DNA of 64,000 bases from Bog-756 sp963839925 (GCA_963839925.1 CAWIWV010000001.1:2108001-2172000), one strand, 5' to 3'. Counted from the first letter of the stretch, positions 27,246 through 36,413 are shown. A program made the numbers and translations. Notes: generated by a model not told the origin, from the letters alone.

Positions 27246-28292
27246 ATGGGCCCCATGGACAAGTCCGCTTCGACAGCCGCGCCGGTCTCGGTCGCCCAGG
27301 TGGTGCGGAGCGACGGGTTCGCCGGGGTCGAGCGGTACATCTGCCAGGTGTCGAACGGCTTGGCCGCGCGGGGCCACCAGGTGACGGTCATCGGCGGCGA
27401 TCCGTCCCGCGTCCAGTCCGAGCTGCATCCCGCGATCGAGTTCCGCCCGGCGGCGACCGTCCTCCAAGCGGCCCGGGCCCTCGTCGTCGAACGGCACGTC
27501 GACGTGGTGCACGTCCACATGACGGCGGCGGAAGGCGCCGCGTGGTTGGCGAAACCGTTCCTCCGCGCGCCCGTCGTGGCGACACGCCATTTCGCCGACG
27601 AACGGGGCAGCGGTCGATTGAACCGCACGCTCGCACACACCGTCGCCAGGGTTATCACCCGCGACATCGCAATCAGCGAGTTCGTCGCGCGAAGTATCGA
27701 CGGCCCGACCGTCCTCCTCTACAACGGAGTCCCCGACATGCCACAGGCGGATCTCGAAGCACCGGTCGTCGTGATGCTCCAACGGTTGAACGCCGAGAAG
27801 CAGCCCGAGGTCGGACTCAGGATCTGGGCGGCGAGTGGGCTCGGACCCGCGGGGTGGCGACTGGTGATCGCCGGTCGGGGTGACCGTGAGACTGCACTGC
27901 GCCGGCTCGCCGGCGACCTCGGGGTCGCAGCCAGCGTCGACTTCGCCGGCCAGATCGCCGACACCGACCAGCTGCTCGGCCGCTCTTCGGTCCTCCTTGC
28001 GACCGCTCCGGAAGAGCCTTTCGGTCTCTCGGTGGTCGAGGCCATGGCCCAGGGTGTCCCGGTGGTCGCCGCACGGGGAGGGGCTCACGTCGAAACGGTC
28101 GGTGACGACAGCCTGCTCTTTGCTCCCGGCGACACCGACGCCGGGGCGGCGGCGTTGACCCGGTTGTCCTCAGATCTCGACCTCCGCCGCCAGGTCGGCG
28201 CGCAGCTTCGCCAACGCCAACAACAGCGGTTCGCACTCGTTGGTCACCTCGACGGGCTCGAAGCGATCTACGACGAGGTCACCGACCGGTAG
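27246..28292 (+). CDS. Glycosyltransferase family 4
   Basis: 348 aa. Features: VAQVVRSDGFAGVERYICQVSNGLA (acceptor-side glycine loop), DVVHVHMTAAEGAAWLA, DIAISEFVARS, VLLYNGVPDM, VVMLQRLNAEKQPEVGL and APEEPFGLSVVEAMAQGVPVVA (donor motif). Its last 25 bases overlap the 3' end of the convergent neighbour. The substrate is unknown. Confidence 0.92.
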   Translation: MGPMDKSASTAAPVSVAQVVRSDGFAGVERYICQVSNGLAARGHQVTVIGGDPSRVQSELHPAIEFRPAATVLQAARALVVERHVDVVHVHMTAAEGAAWLAKPFLRAPVVATRHFADERGSGRLNRTLAHTVARVITRDIAISEFVARSIDGPTVLLYNGVPDMPQADLEAPVVVMLQRLNAEKQPEVGLRIWAASGLGPAGWRLVIAGRGDRETALRRLAGDLGVAASVDFAGQIADTDQLLGRSSVLLATAPEEPFGLSVVEAMAQGVPVVAARGGAHVETVGDDSLLFAPGDTDAGAAALTRLSSDLDLRRQVGAQLRQRQQQRFALVGHLDGLEAIYDEVTDR

Positions 28293-29428
28293 AGCGCCAA
28301 CTGGCTGGCTGACACGCTCTCCCACGAGTAACGGTTTGCCGCCGCCAGACCGGCTTCACGGAGCCGGTCCCAGAGGCCCGGCTCCTCGAGGAATCGGGAG
28401 AGCGCCGCGTGGAGTGCGACCGGATCACCCGGTGCCACCAGGAGACCGGCCTCGCCGACGACATCGGGAAGCGCGCCACTCGCGCTCGCCACCACCGGAA
28501 CCCCGGATGCTTGTGCCTCGACCACCACCCTGCCGAACTGCTCGATCCAACCGGGGAGAGGAATCGAAGGAACGGCGAGCACGTCCACCGTCGGATAGAG
28601 GTCCGGCAACTTCGCCTCGTCGACGTATCCGTGGAAACGGACCCGCTCGCCCATGCCGAGGGTCTCGACGAGCGCGGTCAACCGCTCGAGCTCGGGACCG
28701 GCACCGAACACCTCGACGGAAAGGCGTCGGTCGTCTGCCACCGCCTCGAGGAGCACGTCGACCCCCTTGTGGCGGATCAGCCTGCCCACGAAGCCGACCG
28801 ACAAGGAGCCCTCCGGCGGCTCCCGGTCCACCGGCTTGAACCGCCCGACATCCACGCCGAGGGGAAGCAGCGTCCACCGACCGCGGAGCCCCTTTCTCCG
28901 GAGGATGTCGCCGGCCTCCGTGTTGCAGGTGTACGCACCAGCCGCGTGTCGCAACGCGACCCGTTCGAACCACCGGAACGGTGGCGGATACCGCTTCTCG
29001 ATGTTCTGGGCCGACGAGAAGACGAAGGGAACCCGAGGGGCGAGTAACCAACGAAGGAACAGGACTTCGGCAACAGCCAACCCGAACGGCTCCTCGTGCA
29101 GGTCGATCAGATCCCACTGCTCGCCTCCGAGCAGCTTCCAGAGCGGCCGGGGGTCGTAGAGGAACAGGTTCGGGTGCCGACCGATCGTCCGCACCGGCAC
29201 CGCGAAATCGTCGTCTGCAGGCGTGAACTCGACCATCGAGCCGCCCTCCTCCCAACGGGCCGCGGACACCAACGTGAGGTCGACCCCGAGCGACCGCAGC
29301 TGACGCTCCCGCTCTCGCCAGGCGGTGACGACCCCGCTCTTGGAGATGCGGAGCACCCGAAGCCCGCCTCGCCCATCGCGCTGATCGGCGGCACGATCGC
29401 GTCGGAGGGACCCTCTCACCGGCCGCAT
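28268..29428 (-). CDS. Glycosyltransferase family 4
   Basis: 386 aa; the arginine-rich first 20 residues may be outside the true protein, since LRVLRISKSGVVTAWRERER is where family similarity begins. Features: LIDLHEEPFGLAVAE, AYTCNTEAGDILRRK, LPLGVDVGRF, VGFVGRLIRHKGVDVLLEA, GPELERLTALVETLGMG and EQFGRVVVEAQASGVPVVA (donor site). The acidic E-x7-E positions are kept. Its 3' end overlaps the convergent transferase by 25 bases. Confidence 0.92.
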   Translation of the reverse strand: MRPVRGSLRRDRAADQRDGRGGLRVLRISKSGVVTAWRERERQLRSLGVDLTLVSAARWEEGGSMVEFTPADDDFAVPVRTIGRHPNLFLYDPRPLWKLLGGEQWDLIDLHEEPFGLAVAEVLFLRWLLAPRVPFVFSSAQNIEKRYPPPFRWFERVALRHAAGAYTCNTEAGDILRRKGLRGRWTLLPLGVDVGRFKPVDREPPEGSLSVGFVGRLIRHKGVDVLLEAVADDRRLSVEVFGAGPELERLTALVETLGMGERVRFHGYVDEAKLPDLYPTVDVLAVPSIPLPGWIEQFGRVVVEAQASGVPVVASASGALPDVVGEAGLLVAPGDPVALHAALSRFLEEPGLWDRLREAGLAAANRYSWESVSASQLALYRSVTSS

Positions 29429-29584
29429 CGTACCGGGGGAGGACCCGAGACTCTCTTCCGACGGTCTCTCCGGGATCCACCGCCGATCTCACGCAGCGTG
29501 GCCGGAATCCCCACTCCGAAAGGCAATCGGCGGTGTCCGTCGGCAATTCGCTCAAGAAGGGCGGCACAGCGTCGATGGGGAGTT

Positions 29585-32500
29585 GTGGAGAGGGGAGCAG
29601 GGCCCCGGCCCGCGCAGTTCGGTGTCAGGACGACCGTCATCGCCTTGATCGGCTCGGCGGTCATCGCGTCGGGTCTCATCACGTCCCCTGCAACGGCTCA
29701 GACCGTGTCGCCGACCCCTCAGGTCACCGGAAGCGTTGCGGCTCCGGGGCCGGCCGAGGCCTCCCCGATCTGCGACGCCCCCGATCCCGCCGCCGTCCTC
29801 GGTCCTTCGTCGAATCTGCCTTCCGATCCGACCGGCACCTTGGTCACGCCCTCCGGAGGGGTGGTGAACTTCACCGCCACGACCACCGGTCTCTACATCG
29901 ACACCGGCACGGTGATCCTCACCGACACGTTGACCGGCAACCAGGGCAGCTCGTTCGATCTCCCGGCCAACCTGGCCGATCGGCACGGGAACGAGATCTC
30001 CCAACCCGTCGTCGATCCGTCGGGCAACATCTACATTGCGAGCTACTACGACCGGGTGCTCGACAAGTTCTCCCCCTCGGGGCAGCTCCTGTGGTCGGTG
30101 GACCCGGAATCGGGCAACCCCACCGGGTTGTTCTCGGTCGGTACCGGCGCGAGCTTCGAACTGGCGGTGAGCGTCGTGCAGAACAGCTCGTCGAGTGCGC
30201 TCATCGACCTCTCGACCGGGGCCATCTCCCGGTCGTTCCCACTCGACGACGACTTCGACTACGTCACCCAGGAACCGAACGGAGATCTGCTGGTCTCGGG
30301 AAGCGGCCACGTCCAGACCGTCGGGCCGACCGGCGAGGTGCTCTCCACCTTCGGCTCCGACCAAACCGAGGGGGTCGGCGTCCACACCGGCTCGGGAACC
30401 CAGTTCTACTACCCGGCCCAAGCAGCCGTCGGGAGCGACGGAACCATCTATACGGCGGACCCGCTCCACACCATCGAGGCCACCAGTCCGGCAGGCTTCC
30501 TCGAAGGCACCACGACCCTCGACGGCAACCTGAACATGGGCGGCTGGAACTTCTACCTGATCGGCTCCACCTTCTTCTTCCAAGGCGGGGCCCCGTTCAA
30601 CACCGCCGCCGACAACATCTCGATCGTCTCCCTGTCGACCCTCCAGGCCTACCTTGACTCCCCCCACGTTCCGGACGACTCCCTCGGGTGGGGTGCCGGC
30701 CTGTCCACCGCTGCCGCCGGCAACTACTTCGCATCGGGGACCACCCCGGCGGTCAGCGCGTCCTTCGATCCCTGGTGGTCCTCCCAGGCATCCCATCTCG
30801 AGCTGTCCTACTCGGTCGAGAACACCGGGTCGCTCGATGCCGAGACCACTCCGGCGCCGACGACCGTCCCCCTCCCCACCTCCACATCCGGACTGGCCGA
30901 GATCCCGCTCGCCATTCCGGCGCTCGATGAACAGCCCGGGCCCTACCTCGTCCAGGCGTCACTCCTCGACACGAGCACGTCCCCGCCGAACCTGCTCGGC
31001 ACCACCTGTCTTCCGTACACCGTCGGCGCACCGGGAGGCGGCCTCGACCTCGGAAGCCTCCCGAGCGGGATCGGGGCGGGCGGGCCGAGTGATCCACGAG
31101 GCGTTGCCCTCAATGCCCAGCTCGGACTCGACGGGTTCCGGGGCGCGACCATCGACTGGAGCGCTTTCCTCCCGGACTGCTCGGTCTCGAACCCGACCGC
31201 GGCGACCTGTGGCCCCTCGGCGATGAGTTTCGGCAACGCAACCGACGACTACTTCAAGGCCGCCTACCTCGCCGCACAGGACAACGTCACCTACTGGCTC
31301 CTGGCAAGCGGAGGCGCCGGAGGTTCGGTGCCCATGGCACTGGTCACCCACGGATGGTGGGAGGCAGACGTCGCCGCGCTGGTCCGGTACTTCGCCACAG
31401 TGCCCGCCGGCTGTCAGAAGTGCGCGCCGGTCACCAAGTGGGAAGCGTGGAACGAACCGAACAACACCGGATGGAACAGCGGCGCGCAGTACGTGTCACG
31501 GGTCCTTGCGCCCTTCGATACCGCGGTGAAGTCGGTCCTGCCCGGGTCGAGCTCGACGGTCATCGGCGGCTCGTCGCTCGAGGTGTCGATCGGATGGTGG
31601 CAACAGCTGATCGCGGCGGGAGGGCTCCACGACCTCGACGTGGCCGCCGTCCATCCCTACACGGGCAACAACGATTCGTTCGAAGAGGACGGGATCCCCG
31701 CCCAAGTCGAACAACTCGAGAGTCTGCTCGGAGCGACGCCGCTGTGGTTCACCGAGGCGGGATGGTGGAGCGACGGCGATTACAACTATCTCGACCAGGC
31801 CGACATGGTGGCTCGTGCGTTGCTCTGGCAGAAAGTGCTCGACATCCCGGTGTGGAGCTACTTCTACGACGAAGGGAACTGGGGCAACGACGGCGTGTCG
31901 TTCTCGTTGATCCAGGCCTCGAACACCGACGACTTCGTCAAGCCGGCAGCGCTCTCCTCGATGGCCGCCGCATCGGAGCTCGCGGGCCGCCCCTACCGCT
32001 CGATGCCGTCCACTGGAATCCCCCAGACCTACGAGGCGGCGTTCGGACCCACGTCCGGAGGCGGCAGCAACCTTGCAGCCGTGTGGTCCGACGGGCTGGA
32101 CACCACCGGGTCGGTCGTGGTGACCGCGCCGGGCGGCGGGTCGGTTCCCCTCACGGTCACCTCCGAGTACGGGCAGAGCACCTCGGTGGCCGCCGCATCG
32201 GGCACCCCTTACGCCTTGTCGATCTCCGGCCAGGTGACCTACCTCTCCTACCCGGTGGGCGACACCCTCTCGGTCGGACCGACCGAGAGCTACGGGCCCG
32301 ATCTGGCCCTCTCCTCGGACGGGGCGACGGCGGGCGCCACGTCCGGAAACGCCTCGGCGGCGATCGACGGGCTGCCGGTCGGCTATGACCAGGGCTGGAG
32401 CTCGGGCGTCGGCGATACCACTCCGAGCCTCACCGTCGAGCTGGCGGGCCAACCGACCATCGACCGGATCATCGTCGACACCCAGTCGGTCGGCAGCACC

Positions 32501-32992
32501 GCGCCCGGCGTCCGTGACTACACCCTGTCGGTGGAAGGGGTGTCGGGGGCCTGGTCGACCGTCGCCGACGTGGTGGGCCAGTTCCGCACCCATCAACTGT
32601 TGATCGCGTTCAGTCCGGTGCAGGCGACCGCGGTCAGGATCACCGTCTCGGAGATCGACTTCGGCGGCTACTTCGGTGGTGGCGTCCCACCGTGGTGGTC
32701 ATCGAGCACTCCCGGAGTCGCATTCCTCCACGCGCTCGAGGTCTTCGGTGGGTCGGCGACGACCACACAGGTCGACGGTTCCGGTATGACCCCGCTGGTC
32801 GCCGACGACTCGACCTCCCCGCCGGCCGTGATCACGACCACCACCCATCCACCGGCGATCATCACCGCGATGCCGGCGCGCCACCGACCGACCAAGCCGA
32901 AGAAGCCGGTGGTTCGACACCACCGCCGACCCATCCGTCAGAAGCGACACGCACCAGCGAAGAAGCACGCGAAGAAGCACGTCACCCACTGA
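29585..32992 (+). CDS. Secreted clan GH-A glycosidase with propeller and discoidin-like domains
   Basis: 1135 aa from a GTG at 29585. Signal peptide: VRTTVIALIGSAVIASGL to a signal-peptidase site near ATA-Q. Residues about 70-330 are beta-propeller-like (DPSGNIYIASYYDRVLDKFS, GSDGTIYTADPL). The catalytic barrel follows, with W-N-E-P-N at E624 as acid/base and T-E-A-G-W-W at E724 as nucleophile, the signature of retaining GH5/GH39-type enzymes. An F5/8C-like beta-sandwich with DLALSSDGATAGAT and DRIIVDTQS follows. The C-terminus (about 1075-1135) is a Lys/Arg/His-rich tail (KKPVVRHHRRPIRQKR). It probably trims the glycan made by the surrounding genes. Low sequence similarity to named GH families is expected. 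Confidence 0.85.
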   Translation: MERGAGPRPAQFGVRTTVIALIGSAVIASGLITSPATAQTVSPTPQVTGSVAAPGPAEASPICDAPDPAAVLGPSSNLPSDPTGTLVTPSGGVVNFTATTTGLYIDTGTVILTDTLTGNQGSSFDLPANLADRHGNEISQPVVDPSGNIYIASYYDRVLDKFSPSGQLLWSVDPESGNPTGLFSVGTGASFELAVSVVQNSSSSALIDLSTGAISRSFPLDDDFDYVTQEPNGDLLVSGSGHVQTVGPTGEVLSTFGSDQTEGVGVHTGSGTQFYYPAQAAVGSDGTIYTADPLHTIEATSPAGFLEGTTTLDGNLNMGGWNFYLIGSTFFFQGGAPFNTAADNISIVSLSTLQAYLDSPHVPDDSLGWGAGLSTAAAGNYFASGTTPAVSASFDPWWSSQASHLELSYSVENTGSLDAETTPAPTTVPLPTSTSGLAEIPLAIPALDEQPGPYLVQASLLDTSTSPPNLLGTTCLPYTVGAPGGGLDLGSLPSGIGAGGPSDPRGVALNAQLGLDGFRGATIDWSAFLPDCSVSNPTAATCGPSAMSFGNATDDYFKAAYLAAQDNVTYWLLASGGAGGSVPMALVTHGWWEADVAALVRYFATVPAGCQKCAPVTKWEAWNEPNNTGWNSGAQYVSRVLAPFDTAVKSVLPGSSSTVIGGSSLEVSIGWWQQLIAAGGLHDLDVAAVHPYTGNNDSFEEDGIPAQVEQLESLLGATPLWFTEAGWWSDGDYNYLDQADMVARALLWQKVLDIPVWSYFYDEGNWGNDGVSFSLIQASNTDDFVKPAALSSMAAASELAGRPYRSMPSTGIPQTYEAAFGPTSGGGSNLAAVWSDGLDTTGSVVVTAPGGGSVPLTVTSEYGQSTSVAAASGTPYALSISGQVTYLSYPVGDTLSVGPTESYGPDLALSSDGATAGATSGNASAAIDGLPVGYDQGWSSGVGDTTPSLTVELAGQPTIDRIIVDTQSVGSTAPGVRDYTLSVEGVSGAWSTVADVVGQFRTHQLLIAFSPVQATAVRITVSEIDFGGYFGGGVPPWWSSSTPGVAFLHALEVFGGSATTTQVDGSGMTPLVADDSTSPPAVITTTTHPPAIITAMPARHRPTKPKKPVVRHHRRPIRQKRHAPAKKHAKKHVTH

Positions 32993-33032
32993 ATCCATAA
33001 AGAAGAAGGTGAAGTCGAAGAAGTAGCGGCGG

Positions 33033-34772
33033 TTACCAGCTGATGTTCGTGGGCGCGGTGTCCTCGAACGTGTGCTTTCCGGCGGTCCACCGCTCGGCGG
33101 GAATCCGAGCCGAAGGGACCACAGTCATCGAGCCATGGTGCCCGGGCATCTCGAACTGGACGACCACCTTGTTGCTCGCCCCGTCGGCGAGGGTGAACGG
33201 GGCGGCGAGCACCCAGGTCGGACCTTCACCTCCATCGACGGCCAACGGACCGGCGCCGGTCATCGTGATGTGGCGCGCGGCACTCGGCAGGTTCACCGCG
33301 ATCAGCCCGAAGTAGCCGCCGTAGCTGACCGGCACGCCCGGGTATGGCCCGGCAATGAACTGCGACTGCCCCGGCGGGGTCTGGTTGTCCAGCGTGGTGG
33401 TCATGGTGACCTTGGTGTTCTGGCCGCTCGGCTCGGTGGTGACCCCCACGTCGACCGGCATGTATTGGTCGAGCTTGTTCCCTCCGCGGTTGATGAGGGA
33501 CACGTCGACCGAATCGGCTGCGAGCTGTCCGCTGACCCCGCTCACCTGCCAGGCCGTCTGGGCGATCGGATTGCTCGACCACATCATCAGATTTCGCCCT
33601 GCGACCGCACTCGACACCGACTCGGCCAGCGCGCGCAGGTCGGTGGACTGTTCCAGTTGGTGGAGAACTCCCGCGGTCAGATCGCCGAGCGCGTCCAGGC
33701 GACTGGCCGAGTCCGAAGAGTCGGTCGCATTCGCGTATTCGTCGTGCAGAAGGTACTGCTCGACGTTGCTCGCGCTGATCGTCATTCCGCCCGCGGTGAC
33801 CGGCCCGGTCGCCTGCATCAGCTGCTTGAGGCCGGCGACGTCGAGCGCCATCACCCCATCGACCTTCTCACCGGTCAGGGACGTCCACATGCGGGCCGCC
33901 AGCGGCGCGGTGACGTCGAACTGGGGGGTCAATCCGAGATTCCGAAAGTCGACCCCCGGTTGCAACCAACCCCAGTTGCGGGCGAAGTCGCCGGTCGGGT
34001 TCACCGCGCCCAGCGGCAGGATGTGGTCACCCGAATGCACGAATCCCTCCAACTTGACGGTGCCGTCAGAGGTTGCCGCCGACCCGACATCGAGGAACGC
34101 GCCCGAGCCGGCTCGCATCTCCCCGTTGTTCGCCGCCAGCACCAGATAGTTCTGCGGTCCCTGGAGGATGGTGGCGACCACCGCGCTGACCGAAGCGGCC
34201 TTGGTCAACCGCACCCGCACATCGTCGAGCTGGGTGACGAACTTGTTGTACTTGGTGGCAAGCGGCGAGAACAACCCCTGCGCGGGTCCAGGGTTGACAC
34301 CCGACAGCTGATGTTCCGCGGCGAGCGACAGCGCGCCGAGTTTCTGCACCGACGCGACCCGCTCGGGCCCGGCACTGTGGGGTAGATCCAGCACCGCGTG
34401 CACCTGCGTCAGGAAGGACGAGCCGACGTCCGAGACCGTGGCCGCTGCGGAACTCAGATCTCGAACCGAGGTGTACTGGCGTCCGATGACCGGCACGATG
34501 GAGATCGGGCCGAAGAGTGGCGAGGAGAGATCGGACTTTGCGGCGATGAAATCGGCGTGAGCCTGATTGAGCAACTGCTTGGTCTCCGACGAGGTGAGGT
34601 CGCCGGGGGACGAGTTCGCCTTCACCTTCTGGAGATCGGCCAGACCGTTCTTGTCGTGGTGGTACGCCGAAAGCGTCTTCAGGCCGACGAACAGCCCCCA
34701 GACCAACAACAACGCGATCAGCGCAGCGCCGATGATCCACCGGCGTCGACGACGTCTCCGACGATCACTCAA
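33033..34772 (-). CDS. DUF4012 membrane-anchored extracytoplasmic protein
   Basis: 579 aa. An arginine run (residues 4-12) precedes one transmembrane helix (WIIGAALIALLLVWGLFVGL). The DUF4012 core contains NYLVLAANNGEMRAGSGAF (about residues 205-223) and later PGVDFRNLGLTPQFDVTAPLAARMW and GVMALDVAGLKQLMQATGPV. DUF4012 proteins occur in exopolysaccharide and cell-envelope loci of Gram-positive bacteria. Their reaction is unknown, and some authors compare the fold with LCP ligases. Its 3' end faces the glycosidase, 40 bases away. Confidence 0.88.
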   Translation of the reverse strand: MSDRRRRRRRRWIIGAALIALLLVWGLFVGLKTLSAYHHDKNGLADLQKVKANSSPGDLTSSETKQLLNQAHADFIAAKSDLSSPLFGPISIVPVIGRQYTSVRDLSSAAATVSDVGSSFLTQVHAVLDLPHSAGPERVASVQKLGALSLAAEHQLSGVNPGPAQGLFSPLATKYNKFVTQLDDVRVRLTKAASVSAVVATILQGPQNYLVLAANNGEMRAGSGAFLDVGSAATSDGTVKLEGFVHSGDHILPLGAVNPTGDFARNWGWLQPGVDFRNLGLTPQFDVTAPLAARMWTSLTGEKVDGVMALDVAGLKQLMQATGPVTAGGMTISASNVEQYLLHDEYANATDSSDSASRLDALGDLTAGVLHQLEQSTDLRALAESVSSAVAGRNLMMWSSNPIAQTAWQVSGVSGQLAADSVDVSLINRGGNKLDQYMPVDVGVTTEPSGQNTKVTMTTTLDNQTPPGQSQFIAGPYPGVPVSYGGYFGLIAVNLPSAARHITMTGAGPLAVDGGEGPTWVLAAPFTLADGASNKVVVQFEMPGHHGSMTVVPSARIPAERWTAGKHTFEDTAPTNISW

Positions 34773-34857
34773 CGACAGCTACTCCAAGTGCTCCGGGTGC
34801 CCCGGAATTGACGGATGATGCCGCTAGCATCCCTGCGTGTCATTCACGATCATCCGT

Positions 34858-35772
34858 ATGACAGTCGGGCGAATCGTGTTGGCCGCCGGTGTCCTGATCC
34901 TCTTGTTCGTCCCCTACCTTCTGTGGGGTACCGGACTGAAGACGGCTCAGAGCCAAGCCGCGCTCCGGACCGAGTTCAGCAACGCAGTCCGTCGAGCGGA
35001 CGTCTCGCCCCCGACGACGACTCCAAACCAACCGCTGCACCAGACCGCCACCTTGCTCACCGCACCCCGTATTCCGGCTCCGCCGGTCGGGGGTCCGGTG
35101 GGAACGATCAACATTCCGAAGATCGGCCTCTCGATGGTCGTGGTCGAAGGCACCGGAACCGCGCAGCTCCAGCAGGGACCAGGCCACTATGCGGGGACGC
35201 CGCTGCCTGGTGAGCGCGGGAACTCGGCGATCGCCGGCCACCGGACCACCTACCTCCATCCCTTCTACAACCTGAACGAGCTGGTGCCGGGCGACCCGAT
35301 CACCATCATCACCGTGCAGGGCATCTTCCAGTACGACGTGATCAGCAGCCAGGCCGTGCTTCCCACCGACGTGGCGGTCGTACGCCCGACCAGGCGGCCG
35401 ACGTTGACCTTGACCACCTGTAACCCTCGCTACAGCGCCAGCCAGCGGTTGGTGGTCCATGCGTTGTTGGTGGCGAGCATTCTCGCAACCACCAAGCCAC
35501 AGCCGAAGCCGGTGGTGGCGGCAAAGACGACGAAACCTCATCCGAGTGCCCCCGCCCCAGCCCCGGCCCCGACCACACCGGCGCACGACTGGACGGCTGC
35601 GATCCTCTGGGGGATCGCGGTCACTGCACTCACCATCGTCGTGTGGGCTTGGGAGCGGCGTTGCCACGGAGGCAGGCGGGTCGCAGTGGCAGTCGGCGGC
35701 ATCCTCGCCTGGCTGGTCGTGGTCTTCTGCTTCTTTCAGGCCGCGGCTCCGCTCCTGCCCGCGAGCTACTGA
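34858..35772 (+). CDS. Sortase, class E-like, with C-terminal membrane segments
   Basis: 304 aa from MTVGRIV at 34858 (a GTG at 34837 would add seven residues). An N-terminal helix (IVLAAGVLILLFVPYLLWG) anchors the protein. The sortase fold has catalytic H128 in G-H-R-T-T-Y, C188 in L-T-T-C-N and R197 in S-Q-R. After a Pro/Ala/Lys linker there are two further hydrophobic helices (AILWGIAVTALTIVVWAW and ILAWLVVVFCFFQAAAP). It should cut an LPxTG-like motif and attach proteins to the wall. An LPFTG protein is encoded 106 bases downstream on the opposite strand, so it is the obvious substrate. Confidence 0.92.
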   Translation: MTVGRIVLAAGVLILLFVPYLLWGTGLKTAQSQAALRTEFSNAVRRADVSPPTTTPNQPLHQTATLLTAPRIPAPPVGGPVGTINIPKIGLSMVVVEGTGTAQLQQGPGHYAGTPLPGERGNSAIAGHRTTYLHPFYNLNELVPGDPITIITVQGIFQYDVISSQAVLPTDVAVVRPTRRPTLTLTTCNPRYSASQRLVVHALLVASILATTKPQPKPVVAAKTTKPHPSAPAPAPAPTTPAHDWTAAILWGIAVTALTIVVWAWERRCHGGRRVAVAVGGILAWLVVVFCFFQAAAPLLPASY

Positions 35773-35877
35773 TCGCCGCCCTCGACAAGGCGCGGCCGTT
35801 CGACCCACGTACCCATGGGAGAACCGGCCCGGTGTGCGCCAGGCGGCAGGCGGCCGCCCGAGCGCTGTGCCGGTTGC

Positions 35878-36195
35878 TCAGTCCGCGATCGGACGACGGC
35901 GGCGACGGATCAAGATGCTCCCGAGGAGCACTGCTCCGAGGCCCACGCCGGCAATCTGTTCGACGTCTGCGCCCGTGAACGGCAGACTCGAACTGGAGGC
36001 GCTGGTCACGCTCGCGGTCGGCGACACAGTCGGTGACGCCGGCGGCACGGTCGACGTGGCGTTGGCCGTCGGGGTGACCGAACAGGTCGGCCCCGACATC
36101 GAACCGCAGCCGGTGGTCGCACCAGCGACCGACGGAACCGCGATCACCGATGCCAACGCGAAGCCCGAGCCGATCAACAATCGTCTTGCCCACAT
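35878..36195 (-). CDS. Small LPFTG sortase-substrate surface protein
   Basis: 105 aa from an ATG at 36195, preceded by GGAAGG. Signal peptide (RRLLIGSGFALASVIAVPSVAGA), then two cysteines (C30 and C38), then a Thr/Ser/Pro-rich stalk. The sorting signal is complete: L-P-F-T-G at residues 71-75, hydrophobic helix IAGVGLGAVLLGSILI, and a basic RRRRR tail. There is almost no folded domain, so it is either a wall stub or a spacer. It converges with the sortase gene. Confidence 0.88.
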   Translation of the reverse strand: MWARRLLIGSGFALASVIAVPSVAGATTGCGSMSGPTCSVTPTANATSTVPPASPTVSPTASVTSASSSSLPFTGADVEQIAGVGLGAVLLGSILIRRRRRPIAD

Positions 36196-36276
36196 AATGG
36201 TTGCCCTTCCTTCCGCAGGAAACCGTTCCTGCGTACCCCTCGCAAACCCCGCCGACTGCTGCCGACGGCTCGTTTC

Positions 36277-36290
36277 GCAAACCAGTTTGC
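36277..36290. promoter_or_regulatory. Inverted repeat upstream of the LPFTG gene
   Basis: A perfect 6-2-6 palindrome (GCAAAC-CA-GTTTGC) lies about 80 bases upstream of the start of the LPFTG gene, in a relatively AT-rich stretch. Related CGCAA-C strings occur on either side (36239-36248 and 36308-36316). An operator role is only inferred. Confidence 0.3.
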
Positions 36291-36413
36291 CGGTGAATTT
36301 GTACGTCTCGCAACGAATAGCGTCCCATTCCGACCGAACTGACACCCAAGATGGTTAGCCTGCCACAATCCGTGAGAAAATCAGCGGAAGGGTCGTACTC
36401 TGCCTCCGGCCAC

